A stretch of 64,000 bases of DNA from Limiplasma sp031549415 (lineage in GTDB: Bacteria > Bacillota > Clostridia > Christensenellales > Aristaeellaceae): positions 1-64,000 of the forward strand of contig JAVBPU010000014.1 of NCBI GenBank assembly GCA_031549415.1, given 5' to 3'. Shown here piece by piece: positions 39,867 to 48,976 of the stretch. Each line of letters begins with the position of its first letter. The stretch's first letter is position 1. The notes beneath the pieces were generated by a model. That model made no database searches. It was not told the DNA's origin and saw only the letters and a program-made list of their open reading frames with translations. The translations under genes and the position numbers were made by a program.

Positions 39867-42800
39867 CTATGACCCCTCAGGCAGGATGGTTAAAAACGCT
39901 GTGAGACAATACCCCTCCTGATCTTCAAAAATGATTTTACACCAATTGGCCCCCTGCTGCAACACCCGAACCCGGTCCCCCCGAAGCATGGTGGCCTGGG
40001 GCGGTCCTTCCTCGCTGCACTGGGCCCACACGCATTGCATGGTGTTCCCTTCCAACGGGTTCACATGGGCATAAGTCACCCGGGTCACATCTTGCAAGCT
40101 GGGGTCTAAAACGCGGTTTTGCGTCAGGCTGGACTCTGCCGAATTGCCAGGGCTGTTGCTGCTATGATTGCTGCCGCCGTTACTATGATTACCCGCCCCA
40201 TCAGAGCCACTGCCGGTACTGCCGCCCGAGTTGCCAGCGGCACTTCCCTCTAAGACGCTGTCGAGGCTGCTCACTGGGGCGCTATCGGCGCTGCTGGCCG
40301 AGCCGCCCCCAGAGTTGCCGCCGCCCGCAGGTTGGGAGCCGCTAGTCCCTCCGGTGGAGCCGTCTCCGTTGTCCGTCTGGCTGGGTACCGCTCCGCTCAG
40401 GTCCTCACTGGTCAGGTAGGTGGACATCACATAGCCCACCATGCCATGGTAACTGATCTGGGACCATTCCGCTCCGGCACTGGTGACCGTCACCTTGGCC
40501 CGCCATGGAATGGTGGTGAGAATCTCCGCCGCGGTGGATTTTGTGACCCGCAGGTTCAAGGAGCCTGAGGGCGTGTTCACCCAGGCGGCTGTCCCCTCAA
40601 GGCTGGCGGTCTGCCCGCTGGCACTTTGACTGGCGCTTTCGCTGGCGGCCTGGACGGACTGGTTCATGGCCGCATCCGCAAAGCGCAGATACTGGGTCAT
40701 CACGTAGCCTGTCAGGTTCTGGTAGGTGACATAGCACCAGCTTTCACCGTAACTGAGCACGGTAATGGGCGTGGCGTTGGACAGGGTGGCCAGCACAATG
40801 CCGGCATAGGAGCCTTCGCTTCTCAGGTTCAGTGCGCCGCCGGAGGTAGAAACCCAGGCGTTGCTCTCCTGGCTGGCTTCTCCAGTGCCTGCGGAGTCCG
40901 TGCTGCCTGTGCCCTGGCCCTCTGTACCCGCTTCACTGGCTGCCGCCGCCTCGGCTTCTGTCAGCTCCGATACGCTGTCCGGCAGTGCGCCGCCTGGGAA
41001 GGCTAAGTATTGCGTCATCACATAGCCAAAGTATCCGGCGAAGGCTACCCGGCTCCAATCCTGGCCTTTTTGCTGGACCGCCACAATGGAAAACCGTGGG
41101 ATACGCTGCACAATGCCCGCGCCGAGCGAAGGCTCCGCCCGCAGGTTCAGCGTTCCGCTCTCCGTCATCACGGAAGCCATCACCATGGAATCCACCGGCT
41201 TTTCCCTGTCCACAAAGGTCAGGAATTCGTTGACCACATAGCCCTGCTGGTTGCCGTAGACGGTTTTGCTCCAGGAAGAAAGCTGCTGCGTAATTTCGAT
41301 GGTGGTGCCCTTGGGGATACGGGCCACGATGGGGCTTCCCGGCAATGGGTCTTGGCGCAGGTTCAAAGAGCCGGACACTGTGTTGACTGTGGCGTATAGC
41401 TTGGTGGTGACAGGCTCCTCTGGAAGCAGGGGCTCTTCTGGATTCTCCTCTTCACTGAGGCCCCCATCCCCCTCCGGCTGTTCCTCTTCCACCACGGGTG
41501 CTTGCCCATCGCTGGCAAAGGTCAAAAAGGCGTTCATGGCAAAGCCTGTGCTGCCTTCAAATGTGACATTGCTCCATTCCAGGCCCTTGCTGTTTACCGT
41601 TACCGTGGCCAGACGGGGAATGGTACGCACAATCTCGCTACCGGCCCGGTCCTCAGCCCGCAGGTTCAAAGAGCCGGATTGGGTGGTCACTTGGGCGGTG
41701 CCGCTGGCCGGGGCCGCGGGCGTGCCGGTCCCTTCCGGCGTATCGCCGCCCACCACTTCACCGGTGAACTGCAAGTAGCCGGACATCACATAACCCGTCA
41801 TCCCGCCATAGACCACAGCGGACCATTCCTGGCCTTTGGATGTGACGGTCACCTGCGCCCCTCTGGGAATCGTGGTCAAAATGGAACTGCCCGCATTGGC
41901 TTCCATGCGCAGGTTCAAGGAACCGGAGGGTGTGGCGACAATGGCCGTTTCCCCGCTGCCTGTGCCGCTTGTTCCGCTGGAAAGGGCCAAATCCACTGTC
42001 AGCATAAACCCAGTGACGCCTTCATAGCGCACTCCGCACCAGGGGTCGCCCCGCTCCGTCACTACCACGCTTTGTCCCATGGCAATCATCATCAACGGGG
42101 TAGCGGTCTGGTCTTTTTGCGGGTATAGCACACCCGCCGTGCTGGTGACGGTGGCCGTTTCTTCCGTGCTGCCCGTGCCAGGGGTTCCCCCGCCATCTAC
42201 AGTTCCCTCCGTGTACTTCAAGCAAGAGGATACCACATAGCCTGTAATTCCGTTATACACCACGGTGCTCCATGCGCCATCGTCCCGTACCACGGTCACG
42301 GCGGTACCGTGGGGAATCTGCGCCAAGGCGCTGCTGCTGGTGGAAGGCGAGGACCGGAGGTTGATGCTGCTCACACCGTCTTCCGCCTGTACGGTGGCGG
42401 TCATATCCCCGGAACTAGCTGTGCTTCCGGGATAGGTGGCGGAGAAGGCCAGGAAATCGCTGGAGGCATAGGCTACAGTAGCGCCAAACTGAACCTGGGC
42501 CCATCCGCCGGAGTTGCTGAACACGGTGACAATGGAGCCCGTTGGCGCGGTGGTGACCACGCTGGCGGATGAGCTTCCGGAGGCGCGCAGGTTCAGGTAT
42601 CCGTTGGCCTTTACGGTGGCAAAGCCAGAGATGGCGGTTACCGTCTCCTCCACCGAGGCGGGGGCGGTGCCGGAAAGGCTCAAGGAGTTGGTGGGCACAT
42701 AACCCTTGATATTGCCAAAGCGGATAAAGCACCAGGTTCCGTCATTGGCATATACGCTCACCGGAGAATTGTTGGCAATGGCCCCCAGAATGCTAGCCGA

Positions 42801-44321
42801 GGACGATTTCGCGTTGCGTATGGCCAGCGAAGAGGAGGACCCCACCAGCTTCACTGTGCCACTGCAGGCGCCGTCCCCTTCCTCCACTTGCGCGGGGTCT
42901 TCCACGGTGGTTTGCTGGTCCGAGGAGCCGGCGGCCAGAATGCTGTTGGTAAAGCTGATGCGGACCCGCTTGCAATTGGTATAGTAAAAGCCCAAAATCG
43001 AATCATAGGAATACCCTTGTTTTCCCATGTACATGGCGCCCCGCTGGCTCATGCCCAGGCCATGGCCATACCGCCTGGCTTCCAGCACAAAATCATTGCC
43101 GCTTTTCCGCACGCTCCAAAGCTCATTGGAGGAGGACTGGATGCTCATGCCCAGCATGCTTTCCAGCTCGGTAAAAATATTGCAGGTCACAGTCACAGAG
43201 ACGGTTTCAATACCCCCGGAGGCGTTGCGGGTGCTGGCCGTCAGCGCAAAATCCATTTTGGTGTACAGCTTGCTGGGGGATGCATACTTTGGGCTGTGGG
43301 GCGTAACGCTCTTGACGGTTTGCAGACTGGTATTATCCGCAGTGGCCGCATAGCCTTTGCTTCGCAGCTCCGTCACCGCCTTGGTTTTGAGCAAAGACAG
43401 CAAAGATGAATTGGTACTTCCGCCGGTGCAGGAGGCGTACACCGTGGACTTTTTGACCACGGAATCCGGGTTTGCCAAGTCGAAGGGGTCGTCTTTGACG
43501 CATAAATAGTCATAGCCCTTGGTGCCCCAAATGTTGGCGATGGACTCCATCTGGCCGCCATTGCTGGCGGAATAATAGGTGCCCGTATAGCTGGAACCAT
43601 TTTTCAGCACGATGCCCTTGGTGCCGTCCACAGCCGCCACGCAGTTGGCGTTGCCGGAGGGCGTGCCATTATAGACCTGGTCGCTGGTGGTATCCACCAC
43701 GTCGTAGGTGCTGGAAGCGCGGCTTTGCATCATGCGCACCGTATAGGTGCGGGCGGCTACTGCCTGGGCTTTCAGGGCTTCAATGTTGGCGCCGTTGCCC
43801 ATCTCGTAGGGCAAAACCCCGTATAGATAGTTTTCTATATACACATGGGCAATGGTATACAGCTTGAAGCTGCCGCTTTGCAAAACCGCCTTAAAAGAAA
43901 TGTCCCCGGGATATGGATTCCCAGGAACGCGGCCTTGTGCAATTTTAATGCCATTGGTACCCGTGGTGCTATGCCGTTTCAGGGTGAAAGAGGTACCCAT
44001 GTTGGCTTTGCTTCCGTCGCGGGTGAGCGTAATGGCTCCCGTAGCGCTACTAAAGCCCACCGTGAGGCTTTGCCCGCTGCTGAGGCTTTGGGTTACATCA
44101 CCATTGACGCTATAACTCCCCACCACCGTGAGGCTTAGAGAGGTAGGATTTCCCAGGGAAGAAAGGTACACGCGCACCATTCCGTCCTCAGAGCCGGATT
44201 CGGTTACAAGCGGCGCGGAAACCACAGTGGCCTCCGCCAGCGGGATGCTGGGAGCCGCGATACAAAGGGCAAGCAAGGTGACGGCTATCTTTTGTATAGT
44301 ATTCCATTTTCGCATCCGCAT
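39867..44321 (-). CDS. Very large secreted SpoIID-like protein with eleven SH3-like repeats
   Basis: 1,484 residues from ATG 44321, behind AGGAGG. A signal peptide (IAVTLLALCIAAPSIPLAEA) leads to a SpoIID/LytB domain at about 140-460 with GVLPYEMG, EALKAQAVAARTYTVRMMQS, YYSASNGGQMESI and HGLGMSQRGAMYMGKQG. SpoIID cleaves denuded glycan strands; the Glu in PYEMG is the likely catalytic acid. Eleven SH3-like units follow, most with SGSLNLR and WS..V..G..GYV. Low-complexity Ser/Gly linker lies before the last unit. Probably a wall hydrolase tethered by its repeats; in spore formers SpoIID is much shorter. Confidence 0.9.
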   Translation of the reverse strand: MRMRKWNTIQKIAVTLLALCIAAPSIPLAEATVVSAPLVTESGSEDGMVRVYLSSLGNPTSLSLTVVGSYSVNGDVTQSLSSGQSLTVGFSSATGAITLTRDGSKANMGTSFTLKRHSTTGTNGIKIAQGRVPGNPYPGDISFKAVLQSGSFKLYTIAHVYIENYLYGVLPYEMGNGANIEALKAQAVAARTYTVRMMQSRASSTYDVVDTTSDQVYNGTPSGNANCVAAVDGTKGIVLKNGSSYTGTYYSASNGGQMESIANIWGTKGYDYLCVKDDPFDLANPDSVVKKSTVYASCTGGSTNSSLLSLLKTKAVTELRSKGYAATADNTSLQTVKSVTPHSPKYASPSKLYTKMDFALTASTRNASGGIETVSVTVTCNIFTELESMLGMSIQSSSNELWSVRKSGNDFVLEARRYGHGLGMSQRGAMYMGKQGYSYDSILGFYYTNCKRVRISFTNSILAAGSSDQQTTVEDPAQVEEGDGACSGTVKLVGSSSSLAIRNAKSSSASILGAIANNSPVSVYANDGTWCFIRFGNIKGYVPTNSLSLSGTAPASVEETVTAISGFATVKANGYLNLRASGSSSASVVTTAPTGSIVTVFSNSGGWAQVQFGATVAYASSDFLAFSATYPGSTASSGDMTATVQAEDGVSSINLRSSPSTSSSALAQIPHGTAVTVVRDDGAWSTVVYNGITGYVVSSCLKYTEGTVDGGGTPGTGSTEETATVTSTAGVLYPQKDQTATPLMMIAMGQSVVVTERGDPWCGVRYEGVTGFMLTVDLALSSGTSGTGSGETAIVATPSGSLNLRMEANAGSSILTTIPRGAQVTVTSKGQEWSAVVYGGMTGYVMSGYLQFTGEVVGGDTPEGTGTPAAPASGTAQVTTQSGSLNLRAEDRAGSEIVRTIPRLATVTVNSKGLEWSNVTFEGSTGFAMNAFLTFASDGQAPVVEEEQPEGDGGLSEEENPEEPLLPEEPVTTKLYATVNTVSGSLNLRQDPLPGSPIVARIPKGTTIEITQQLSSWSKTVYGNQQGYVVNEFLTFVDREKPVDSMVMASVMTESGTLNLRAEPSLGAGIVQRIPRFSIVAVQQKGQDWSRVAFAGYFGYVMTQYLAFPGGALPDSVSELTEAEAAAASEAGTEGQGTGSTDSAGTGEASQESNAWVSTSGGALNLRSEGSYAGIVLATLSNATPITVLSYGESWCYVTYQNLTGYVMTQYLRFADAAMNQSVQAASESASQSASGQTASLEGTAAWVNTPSGSLNLRVTKSTAAEILTTIPWRAKVTVTSAGAEWSQISYHGMVGYVMSTYLTSEDLSGAVPSQTDNGDGSTGGTSGSQPAGGGNSGGGSASSADSAPVSSLDSVLEGSAAGNSGGSTGSGSDGAGNHSNGGSNHSSNSPGNSAESSLTQNRVLDPSLQDVTRVTYAHVNPLEGNTMQCVWAQCSEEGPPQATMLRGDRVRVLQQGANWCKIIFEDQEGYCLTAFLTILPEGS

Positions 44322-44377
44322 AGAATAGCAGCCTCCTATGTATTTCTGTTGCATTGCCTGGTTTTTGAACTGTTCAA

Positions 44378-44406
44378 ATTTTAACACACTTTGTCACATC
44401 TGTCTA
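44378..44406 (-). promoter_or_regulatory. Promoter of the SpoIID/SH3 gene
   Basis: On the minus strand, TAGACA (44401-44406), a 17-base spacer and TAAAAT (44378-44383), about 57 bases before the start codon. Confidence 0.65.
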
Positions 44407-44460
44407 CAGAATTCGACATCCAATATGTAACAATACTTCAATGATTTCGTCACAAAAAAG

Positions 44461-44490
44461 AAAAAAAGCAGAGCCTTTCGGCCCTGCTCT
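44461..44490 (-). terminator. Terminator of the ferredoxin gene
   Basis: On the minus strand, AGCAGGGCC pairs with GGCTCTGCT around GAAA, followed by TTTTTTT. Confidence 0.85.
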
Positions 44491-44523
44491 TGACTTTGCT
44501 GGCTATTCCAGGATCAGCGGTGG

Positions 44524-44694
44524 TTACTCCTGCACAGGAGCGCCTACAGGGCAAGTATCCGCGCATGCGCCGCACTCGATGCACTTGTCCGCATCAATGA
44601 CGTATTTTCCATCCCCTTCGGAAATCGCATCCACCGCGCAATCGGCCACGCAAGCGCCACAGCTGATGCACTCATCGGTGATTTTATATGCCAT
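44524..44694 (-). CDS. 2[4Fe-4S] ferredoxin, 56 aa
   Basis: ATG 44694, behind GGGGAGGTG, begins MAYKITDECISCGACVADCA and ends at TAA 44524-44526. The two clusters are CISCGACVADCAVDAI and CIECGACADTCPVGAP, the clostridial ferredoxin pattern. It is a low-potential electron carrier, likely partner for the bifurcating hydrogenase and ferredoxin oxidoreductases. It stands alone between its own promoter (44,747) and terminator (44,461). Confidence 0.95.
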   Translation of the reverse strand: MAYKITDECISCGACVADCAVDAISEGDGKYVIDADKCIECGACADTCPVGAPVQE

Positions 44695-44746
44695 AAACAT
44701 TCACCTCCCCGTTTTCACTCCGCACAGCTTGGTGCCGTGCAGTGCC

Positions 44747-44775
44747 ATTCTAGCACGCTATGAATCATTTAGCAA
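44747..44775 (-). promoter_or_regulatory. Promoter of the ferredoxin gene
   Basis: On the minus strand, TTGCTA (44770-44775), a 17-base spacer and TAGAAT (44747-44752), about 50 bases before the start codon. Confidence 0.65.
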
Positions 44776-44805
44776 GCGACATTTTTCGCGCCGTGATGAC
44801 AAAAT

Positions 44806-45912
44806 TCACGGTTTTTCTGTCCGGTGAAGGGCTTCTTCCACCGCGCGGCGCCAGTCGTCTGGATGGCCATCCAGGTCCATTTCCTCTTCCTGCGAAAACT
44901 CCACCCCGGTGGTGGCGGCCTCCACATTCCTGGCCTCCCCCTGCTCCTCCGTCTCTTGGGCGGCGAAGGCCGGTTCTTCGTCCTCCTCCTCTTGCAAAGG
45001 TGGCGCGGCGGGGGTGGGGATCCTCTGGACTGGCTGGGCGGGCTGCGCTTTGCGCCGGTCCCCTTCTCTGGCCCGCTGCCCAACCTCTCCCTGGGGAGGC
45101 GCGGGCCGGTTCCATTTGATGTCCGCCAGGGCAAAGGTCTTTACTTCCGAGCTATCACCTCGGCGTACGCGGATGACCAGCGTTTCCTTGATGACGTTGA
45201 TATCCAACACCACACCAAAGCCATCCGGGGTCTCCACTTCTTTTCCCACCTTGGGCATCCGCTTGCGGGTCTGCTCATAATGGTCCTGCTCATACTTGAG
45301 GCAGCACATCAACCGACCGCAAACGCCGGAAATCTTGGTGGGGTTTAAGGACAGGTTCTGCTCCTTGGCCATTTTGATGGACACCGGCTGGAAATCGCCC
45401 AGGAAGGAGCCGCAGCAAATAGGCCGTCCGCAGGGACCCAGGCCACCCATCATCTTGGCTTCATCCCGCACGCCAATTTGCCGAAGCTCAATGCGGGTGC
45501 GAAAGACCGCCGCCAAGTCCTTCACCAGGGAACGGAAATCCACCCTGCCATTGGCGGTAAAATAAAACAAAATTTTGGCATTGTCAAAGGTTTGTTCCAC
45601 GCTGACCAGCTTCATGTCCAGCTTGTGCTCTTCAATTTTCCGCTGGCAAACGCCAAACGCCTCGGCTTGGAATCGCTCATTTTCAAGGCTATGCTCCGCA
45701 TCCTTGGCATCCGCAATGCGCACCACCTTTTTCAGCGGCACGGTGATCAGGCTGTCCTCCACCTGGCGAACCCCGGTGATGACCTGCCCATACTCAAGTC
45801 CCCTGGCGGTTTCCACAATCACAAACCCTCCGGCCATGGGCCAAAGGGGACCTGGATCAAAATAATAAAGCTTCCCCGCGTTTTTAAACCGCACTCCTAC
45901 GACTGCTGCCAT
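44806..45912 (-). CDS. ricT: RicT (YaaT), PSP1-domain protein
   Basis: 368 residues from ATG 45912. The PSP1 domain spans residues 1-260, with GLGPCGRPICCGSFLGDFQP and CGRLMCCLKYEQDHYEQTRK giving the cysteines known to bind Fe-S with RicA/RicF in Bacillus. The complex promotes RNase Y-dependent RNA maturation. A tail of about 100 Pro, Glu and Gln residues is an addition beyond the usual length. It overlaps holB by 16 bases. Confidence 0.93.
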   Translation of the reverse strand: MAAVVGVRFKNAGKLYYFDPGPLWPMAGGFVIVETARGLEYGQVITGVRQVEDSLITVPLKKVVRIADAKDAEHSLENERFQAEAFGVCQRKIEEHKLDMKLVSVEQTFDNAKILFYFTANGRVDFRSLVKDLAAVFRTRIELRQIGVRDEAKMMGGLGPCGRPICCGSFLGDFQPVSIKMAKEQNLSLNPTKISGVCGRLMCCLKYEQDHYEQTRKRMPKVGKEVETPDGFGVVLDINVIKETLVIRVRRGDSSEVKTFALADIKWNRPAPPQGEVGQRAREGDRRKAQPAQPVQRIPTPAAPPLQEEEDEEPAFAAQETEEQGEARNVEAATTGVEFSQEEEMDLDGHPDDWRRAVEEALHRTEKP

Positions 45913-46922
45913 TGGCTTTTCTCCCCCTGTATCTTCATCATCAAATGATCTACGGTGGACTGCCAGTTCACCTGGCTGGCTTTCAGGCGCCTTGCCTCCG
46001 CCACGCTGTGCAAAAGGCGGGTGAGGCTCTCCACCGGCGCGGCTGCTACCGCGTCCCTCCAACCGCTTGGATAGGCAACCAGGGCCTCGGGCCGCAGCTG
46101 GCCCGTTTTGACCAACAGCGCCTGCCGAAACGCATTCTCCAATGCCGTAAAGTAACGGGACGCGCCTTCCTTTTCTTCCTTCAGGGCTGTGCTCAGTCCC
46201 ACCACATCCGCGTCGCTGGCTGCCGTAAGCGCCTTGCCCACCAAGGTCTGCAATTCCCTGTCCTGCTGCCGGTCCTGCAGCATGTCCAGCGCTTGGCCGA
46301 TGTTTCCGCTGGCCAGGGGCAGCACCTGCACAAGGGCCGCATTGTCATATCCCAGAGCTTTCAGCGTATATTCCATCGCATCGTCTGGCCAGGGGATCAG
46401 CTTCACCCGGGCGCAGCGGGAGGCAATGGTCCCCAGCAATGCGGTCAGCTCATGGGCTAGCAGCAAAAACACCACATTGGACACCGGCTCCTCCAAGGAT
46501 TTCAGCAGGCAGTTCTGGGCCTGGGGGGTCAGCTTTTCCACCGGTTCCACGATCACCACCCGGCAGCCGGAACCAAAGGCGTGCTGCGATATGGCGTCTA
46601 TGACCTCCCGCACCTTGTCCACGCCAATCTGCTTGTCCCCCTCCGGGGTGATATACAGTACATCCGGGTTGGCCCCCCGAAGCACCTGCCGGCAGCCCTC
46701 GCATTGGCCGCAGGGCTTCTTTTCGGACGAACAAAACAGCGCACATGTGAGAACCTTGGCAAAGGTGGCTTTGCCAAGGCCCTGCGCGCCTGAAAGCAAA
46801 TACGCATGCACGGTTTCCCTGCGCCGAAACTGTTCCAGCGCAATACCGCAGCCTGTGCTAAGCTTCCCATACTCCATCCAACAAGGCAGCGTCTCTGCCG
46901 CCAACCCATCCCTGGCGCTCAA
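45897..46922 (-). CDS. holB: DNA polymerase III delta' subunit
   Basis: 341 residues from TTG 46922 (AAAGGA upstream); an internal ATG at 46877 is an alternative. Clamp-loader motifs: a P-loop variant (GAQGLGKATFAKVL), zinc module CSSEKKPCGQCEGCRQVLRG and LLKSLEEPVSNVVFLLLAHE, with an SRC-like sensor (TIASRCARVKLI). Delta' has no ATPase role itself. The order darA-holB-ricT matches the Bacillus yaaQ-holB-yaaT cluster, without yaaR. Confidence 0.93.
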   Translation of the reverse strand: MSARDGLAAETLPCWMEYGKLSTGCGIALEQFRRRETVHAYLLSGAQGLGKATFAKVLTCALFCSSEKKPCGQCEGCRQVLRGANPDVLYITPEGDKQIGVDKVREVIDAISQHAFGSGCRVVIVEPVEKLTPQAQNCLLKSLEEPVSNVVFLLLAHELTALLGTIASRCARVKLIPWPDDAMEYTLKALGYDNAALVQVLPLASGNIGQALDMLQDRQQDRELQTLVGKALTAASDADVVGLSTALKEEKEGASRYFTALENAFRQALLVKTGQLRPEALVAYPSGWRDAVAAAPVESLTRLLHSVAEARRLKASQVNWQSTVDHLMMKIQGEKSQWQQS

Positions 46923-46943
46923 AAAATATCCTTTCCGCAGTGA

Positions 46944-47273
46944 TTACAGCTTCACAAACTGGTCCACCGTCAATACGAAAATGGTCGCCCCGCCCACCAC
47001 CACTTCAATGGGATAGGGGGAGTACGCCCCCGGCACACCCACCATGGAAGCGGGAGAGGGCGCGATCTGCTTTCTGCTTTTGCAAATTTTTTCAATGGTC
47101 GCCATGGCGGAATCAAAACGGTCATCCTCCACGCCCACCAAAAGGGTTGTGTTCCCAGCCCGCAAAAAACCACCAGTGGTCGCTAATTTGGTTACGCCAA
47201 AGCCTTCATTCATCAACTGGCCAATCAAGCGGGAGGCATCCTCGTCCTGTACAATCGCAATGATCAACTTCAT
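46944..47273 (-). CDS. darA: DarA/PstA, cyclic-di-AMP-binding PII-like protein
   Basis: 109 residues from ATG 47273, behind GGAGGAATT. MKLIIAIVQDEDASRLIGQL, FGVTKLATTGGFLRAGNTTL and VGVEDDRFDSAMATIEKICK match the DUF970 family, trimeric receptors of c-di-AMP. It begins the darA-holB-ricT operon, with a promoter at 47,314-47,342. Confidence 0.94.
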   Translation of the reverse strand: MKLIIAIVQDEDASRLIGQLMNEGFGVTKLATTGGFLRAGNTTLLVGVEDDRFDSAMATIEKICKSRKQIAPSPASMVGVPGAYSPYPIEVVVGGATIFVLTVDQFVKL

Positions 47274-47313
47274 CTGCAATTCCTCCTTTTATGGCTCTTC
47301 CCTGGTCGCTTAC

Positions 47314-47342
47314 AGTATAGCGCAAACGGGTCAAAGAATCAA
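47314..47342 (-). promoter_or_regulatory. Promoter of the darA operon
   Basis: On the minus strand, TTGATT (47337-47342), a 17-base spacer and TATACT (47314-47319), about 41 bases before the darA start. Confidence 0.7.
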
Positions 47343-47375
47343 TGTTGGGATTGCGGCATTGCGCGCCCCCTTGGG

Positions 47376-48104
47376 TTACCCTTCCTTGGGAGATAGGCCT
47401 TTGCGGATCACCATGGATACGAAATTCATATACTTCCCCGCTCCGGCTTCCATAGCGGGCCGGTCGCTTACGGCATAAGGGTTGTCCGATTGCAGCCATT
47501 CCTGCCAGGGTTCTTCAAAGCTCTCCATTTGTTTTGTGTGTATGGCGCAGCCTGCCGCCTCCCCCGTCAGAAAATCCTGCCACCAGGCGGCGCTGTGCCA
47601 GGTGTCCGCGTCCTCCTGGCTCCAAGACAGCAGCATGGCAGGCGGCAAGCCCTGGGTCAATTCCTCTTTCAGGCCCGGCACCACGATGGCGATCACCCCG
47701 CCTGGCTTTACCAGCGGCAACAGCTTTTCCTCCAAGAACCCTTTTTCCCGGCCAAAATAGTGGTACGCATCCACGCTGACCACCGCGTCAAAATAGCCAT
47801 CCGCAAAGGGCAGCGCATTGGCGTCCGCGTGAATGGGGATGATCTGCTCCTGCCCCTGCTCCCGAAAGCGCTGGAAGTTTTCCGTGGCGGAAATCCATAG
47901 ATCGCAGGCAAACACCTGGGCGTCATACACCTTGGCCAAATACAAGGAGGTCAGCCCCATGCCACATCCCAGGTCCAAAATCCGCGCCTTCTTAGGCAGG
48001 GAAAGGTCCGTCAAAAGCTCACGAAGCAACGTCAGGCTGTTGGGTCCCATCAGATGACGGCTCACAAACTCCGGGTCCAAAATTTTTGCGGGCAAATCAT
48101 TCAT
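47376..48104 (-). CDS. SAM-dependent methyltransferase, class I
   Basis: 242 residues. Motif I is ARILDLGCGMGLTSLYLAKV near residue 40, motif II region VFACDLWISATENF, and a later motif FDAVVSVDAYHYFGREKGFL. The small-molecule or peptide substrate is unknown. The C-terminus holds an aromatic stretch (TWHSAAWWQDFL). It is probably co-transcribed with the HAD gene upstream, 22 bases apart. Confidence 0.88.
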   Translation of the reverse strand: MNDLPAKILDPEFVSRHLMGPNSLTLLRELLTDLSLPKKARILDLGCGMGLTSLYLAKVYDAQVFACDLWISATENFQRFREQGQEQIIPIHADANALPFADGYFDAVVSVDAYHYFGREKGFLEEKLLPLVKPGGVIAIVVPGLKEELTQGLPPAMLLSWSQEDADTWHSAAWWQDFLTGEAAGCAIHTKQMESFEEPWQEWLQSDNPYAVSDRPAMEAGAGKYMNFVSMVIRKGLSPKEG

Positions 48105-48126
48105 GTGGCTTTCTCCTTATAGGCAC

Positions 48127-48969
48127 TCAAAAATGCTCTCTGGATAGCGCATACCTGTCGATGGCCTGGGCTACGCCGTCCTCCGCGTTGGTCCCGGTGC
48201 TGTAGCGAGCGGCCCGCTTCACCGCTTCCGAAGCGTTGCCCATGGCCACGCCAAACCCGGCGTAGGTCAGCATGGGAATGTCATTGTCGTAATCCCCCAG
48301 CGCCATCACCTGGCTGGCCGCAAGCCCCAACTTCCCGGCCAACTCCCGGAGGGCAAAGCCCTTGTTCACGCCGCTGGGCATCAATTCCAAATTGTCCTCC
48401 CAGGAGGAGGTCACATCCATCCCGGGGATAGGAAGCAGCAGCTGGCGAATCCTTTCCATCTGCGCTGGGTCCCGGTCCTCCACGTAAACGATCTTGTTGA
48501 TGCCCTCCGCCTTGAGTCGGTCCAGCGCCGGAAGGCCATACAGGTATTCCAGCGCCTCCTCCCGTTCCCGGTGGGTGGCCCAGTTTTTCTTTTGGGTCAT
48601 ATGGGGGCTTTCCATCACGATAATGCGGTTTTGCTGAAAGCAGGCGTAGGTCACATCGAATTGGCCCAGCACGTGAAGGGCTTTTTCCAATGTCTCCGGC
48701 CGCAGCTGGTGCTGCGCATAAGGCTTCCCAAAGGGCTTTTCCAAGCAATACCCACCGTTCAGCCCAATAATGTAGCAATGATCCAGCCCAGCATCAACGG
48801 CAAAGACACTGCTATCGCCACTGGGCCTGCCGCTGCAAATGGCGATGGCGATTCCCGCCGCCGCCGCATCCCGCAAGGCCCTTACATTCTCCGGCGAAAT
48901 CCGCTGCTCTTCATTGAGCAAAGTCCCATCCATATCCATGGCGATCAGTCGAATGTCATTGGTATTCAT
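48127..48969 (-). CDS. Cof-type HAD phosphatase
   Basis: 280 residues from ATG 48969, behind TTAGGAGC. Motif I is AMDMDGTLLN (catalytic Asp pair), motif II ICSGRP, motif III lysine in VNKGFALRELAGKL and motif IV ALGDYDNDIPML. Cof-like HAD enzymes dephosphorylate sugar phosphates, FMN or pyridoxal phosphate; the substrate cannot be told from sequence. It lies between the rluA-like and methyltransferase genes. Confidence 0.93.
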   Translation of the reverse strand: MNTNDIRLIAMDMDGTLLNEEQRISPENVRALRDAAAAGIAIAICSGRPSGDSSVFAVDAGLDHCYIIGLNGGYCLEKPFGKPYAQHQLRPETLEKALHVLGQFDVTYACFQQNRIIVMESPHMTQKKNWATHREREEALEYLYGLPALDRLKAEGINKIVYVEDRDPAQMERIRQLLLPIPGMDVTSSWEDNLELMPSGVNKGFALRELAGKLGLAASQVMALGDYDNDIPMLTYAGFGVAMGNASEAVKRAARYSTGTNAEDGVAQAIDRYALSREHF

Positions 48970-48976
48970 AACGCTC

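Noticed and set aside
39867..44321. SH3 repeats as a phage tail or endolysin gene
   Set aside because: The SpoIID domain, signal peptide, own promoter and core-genome neighbours point to a cellular wall protein.
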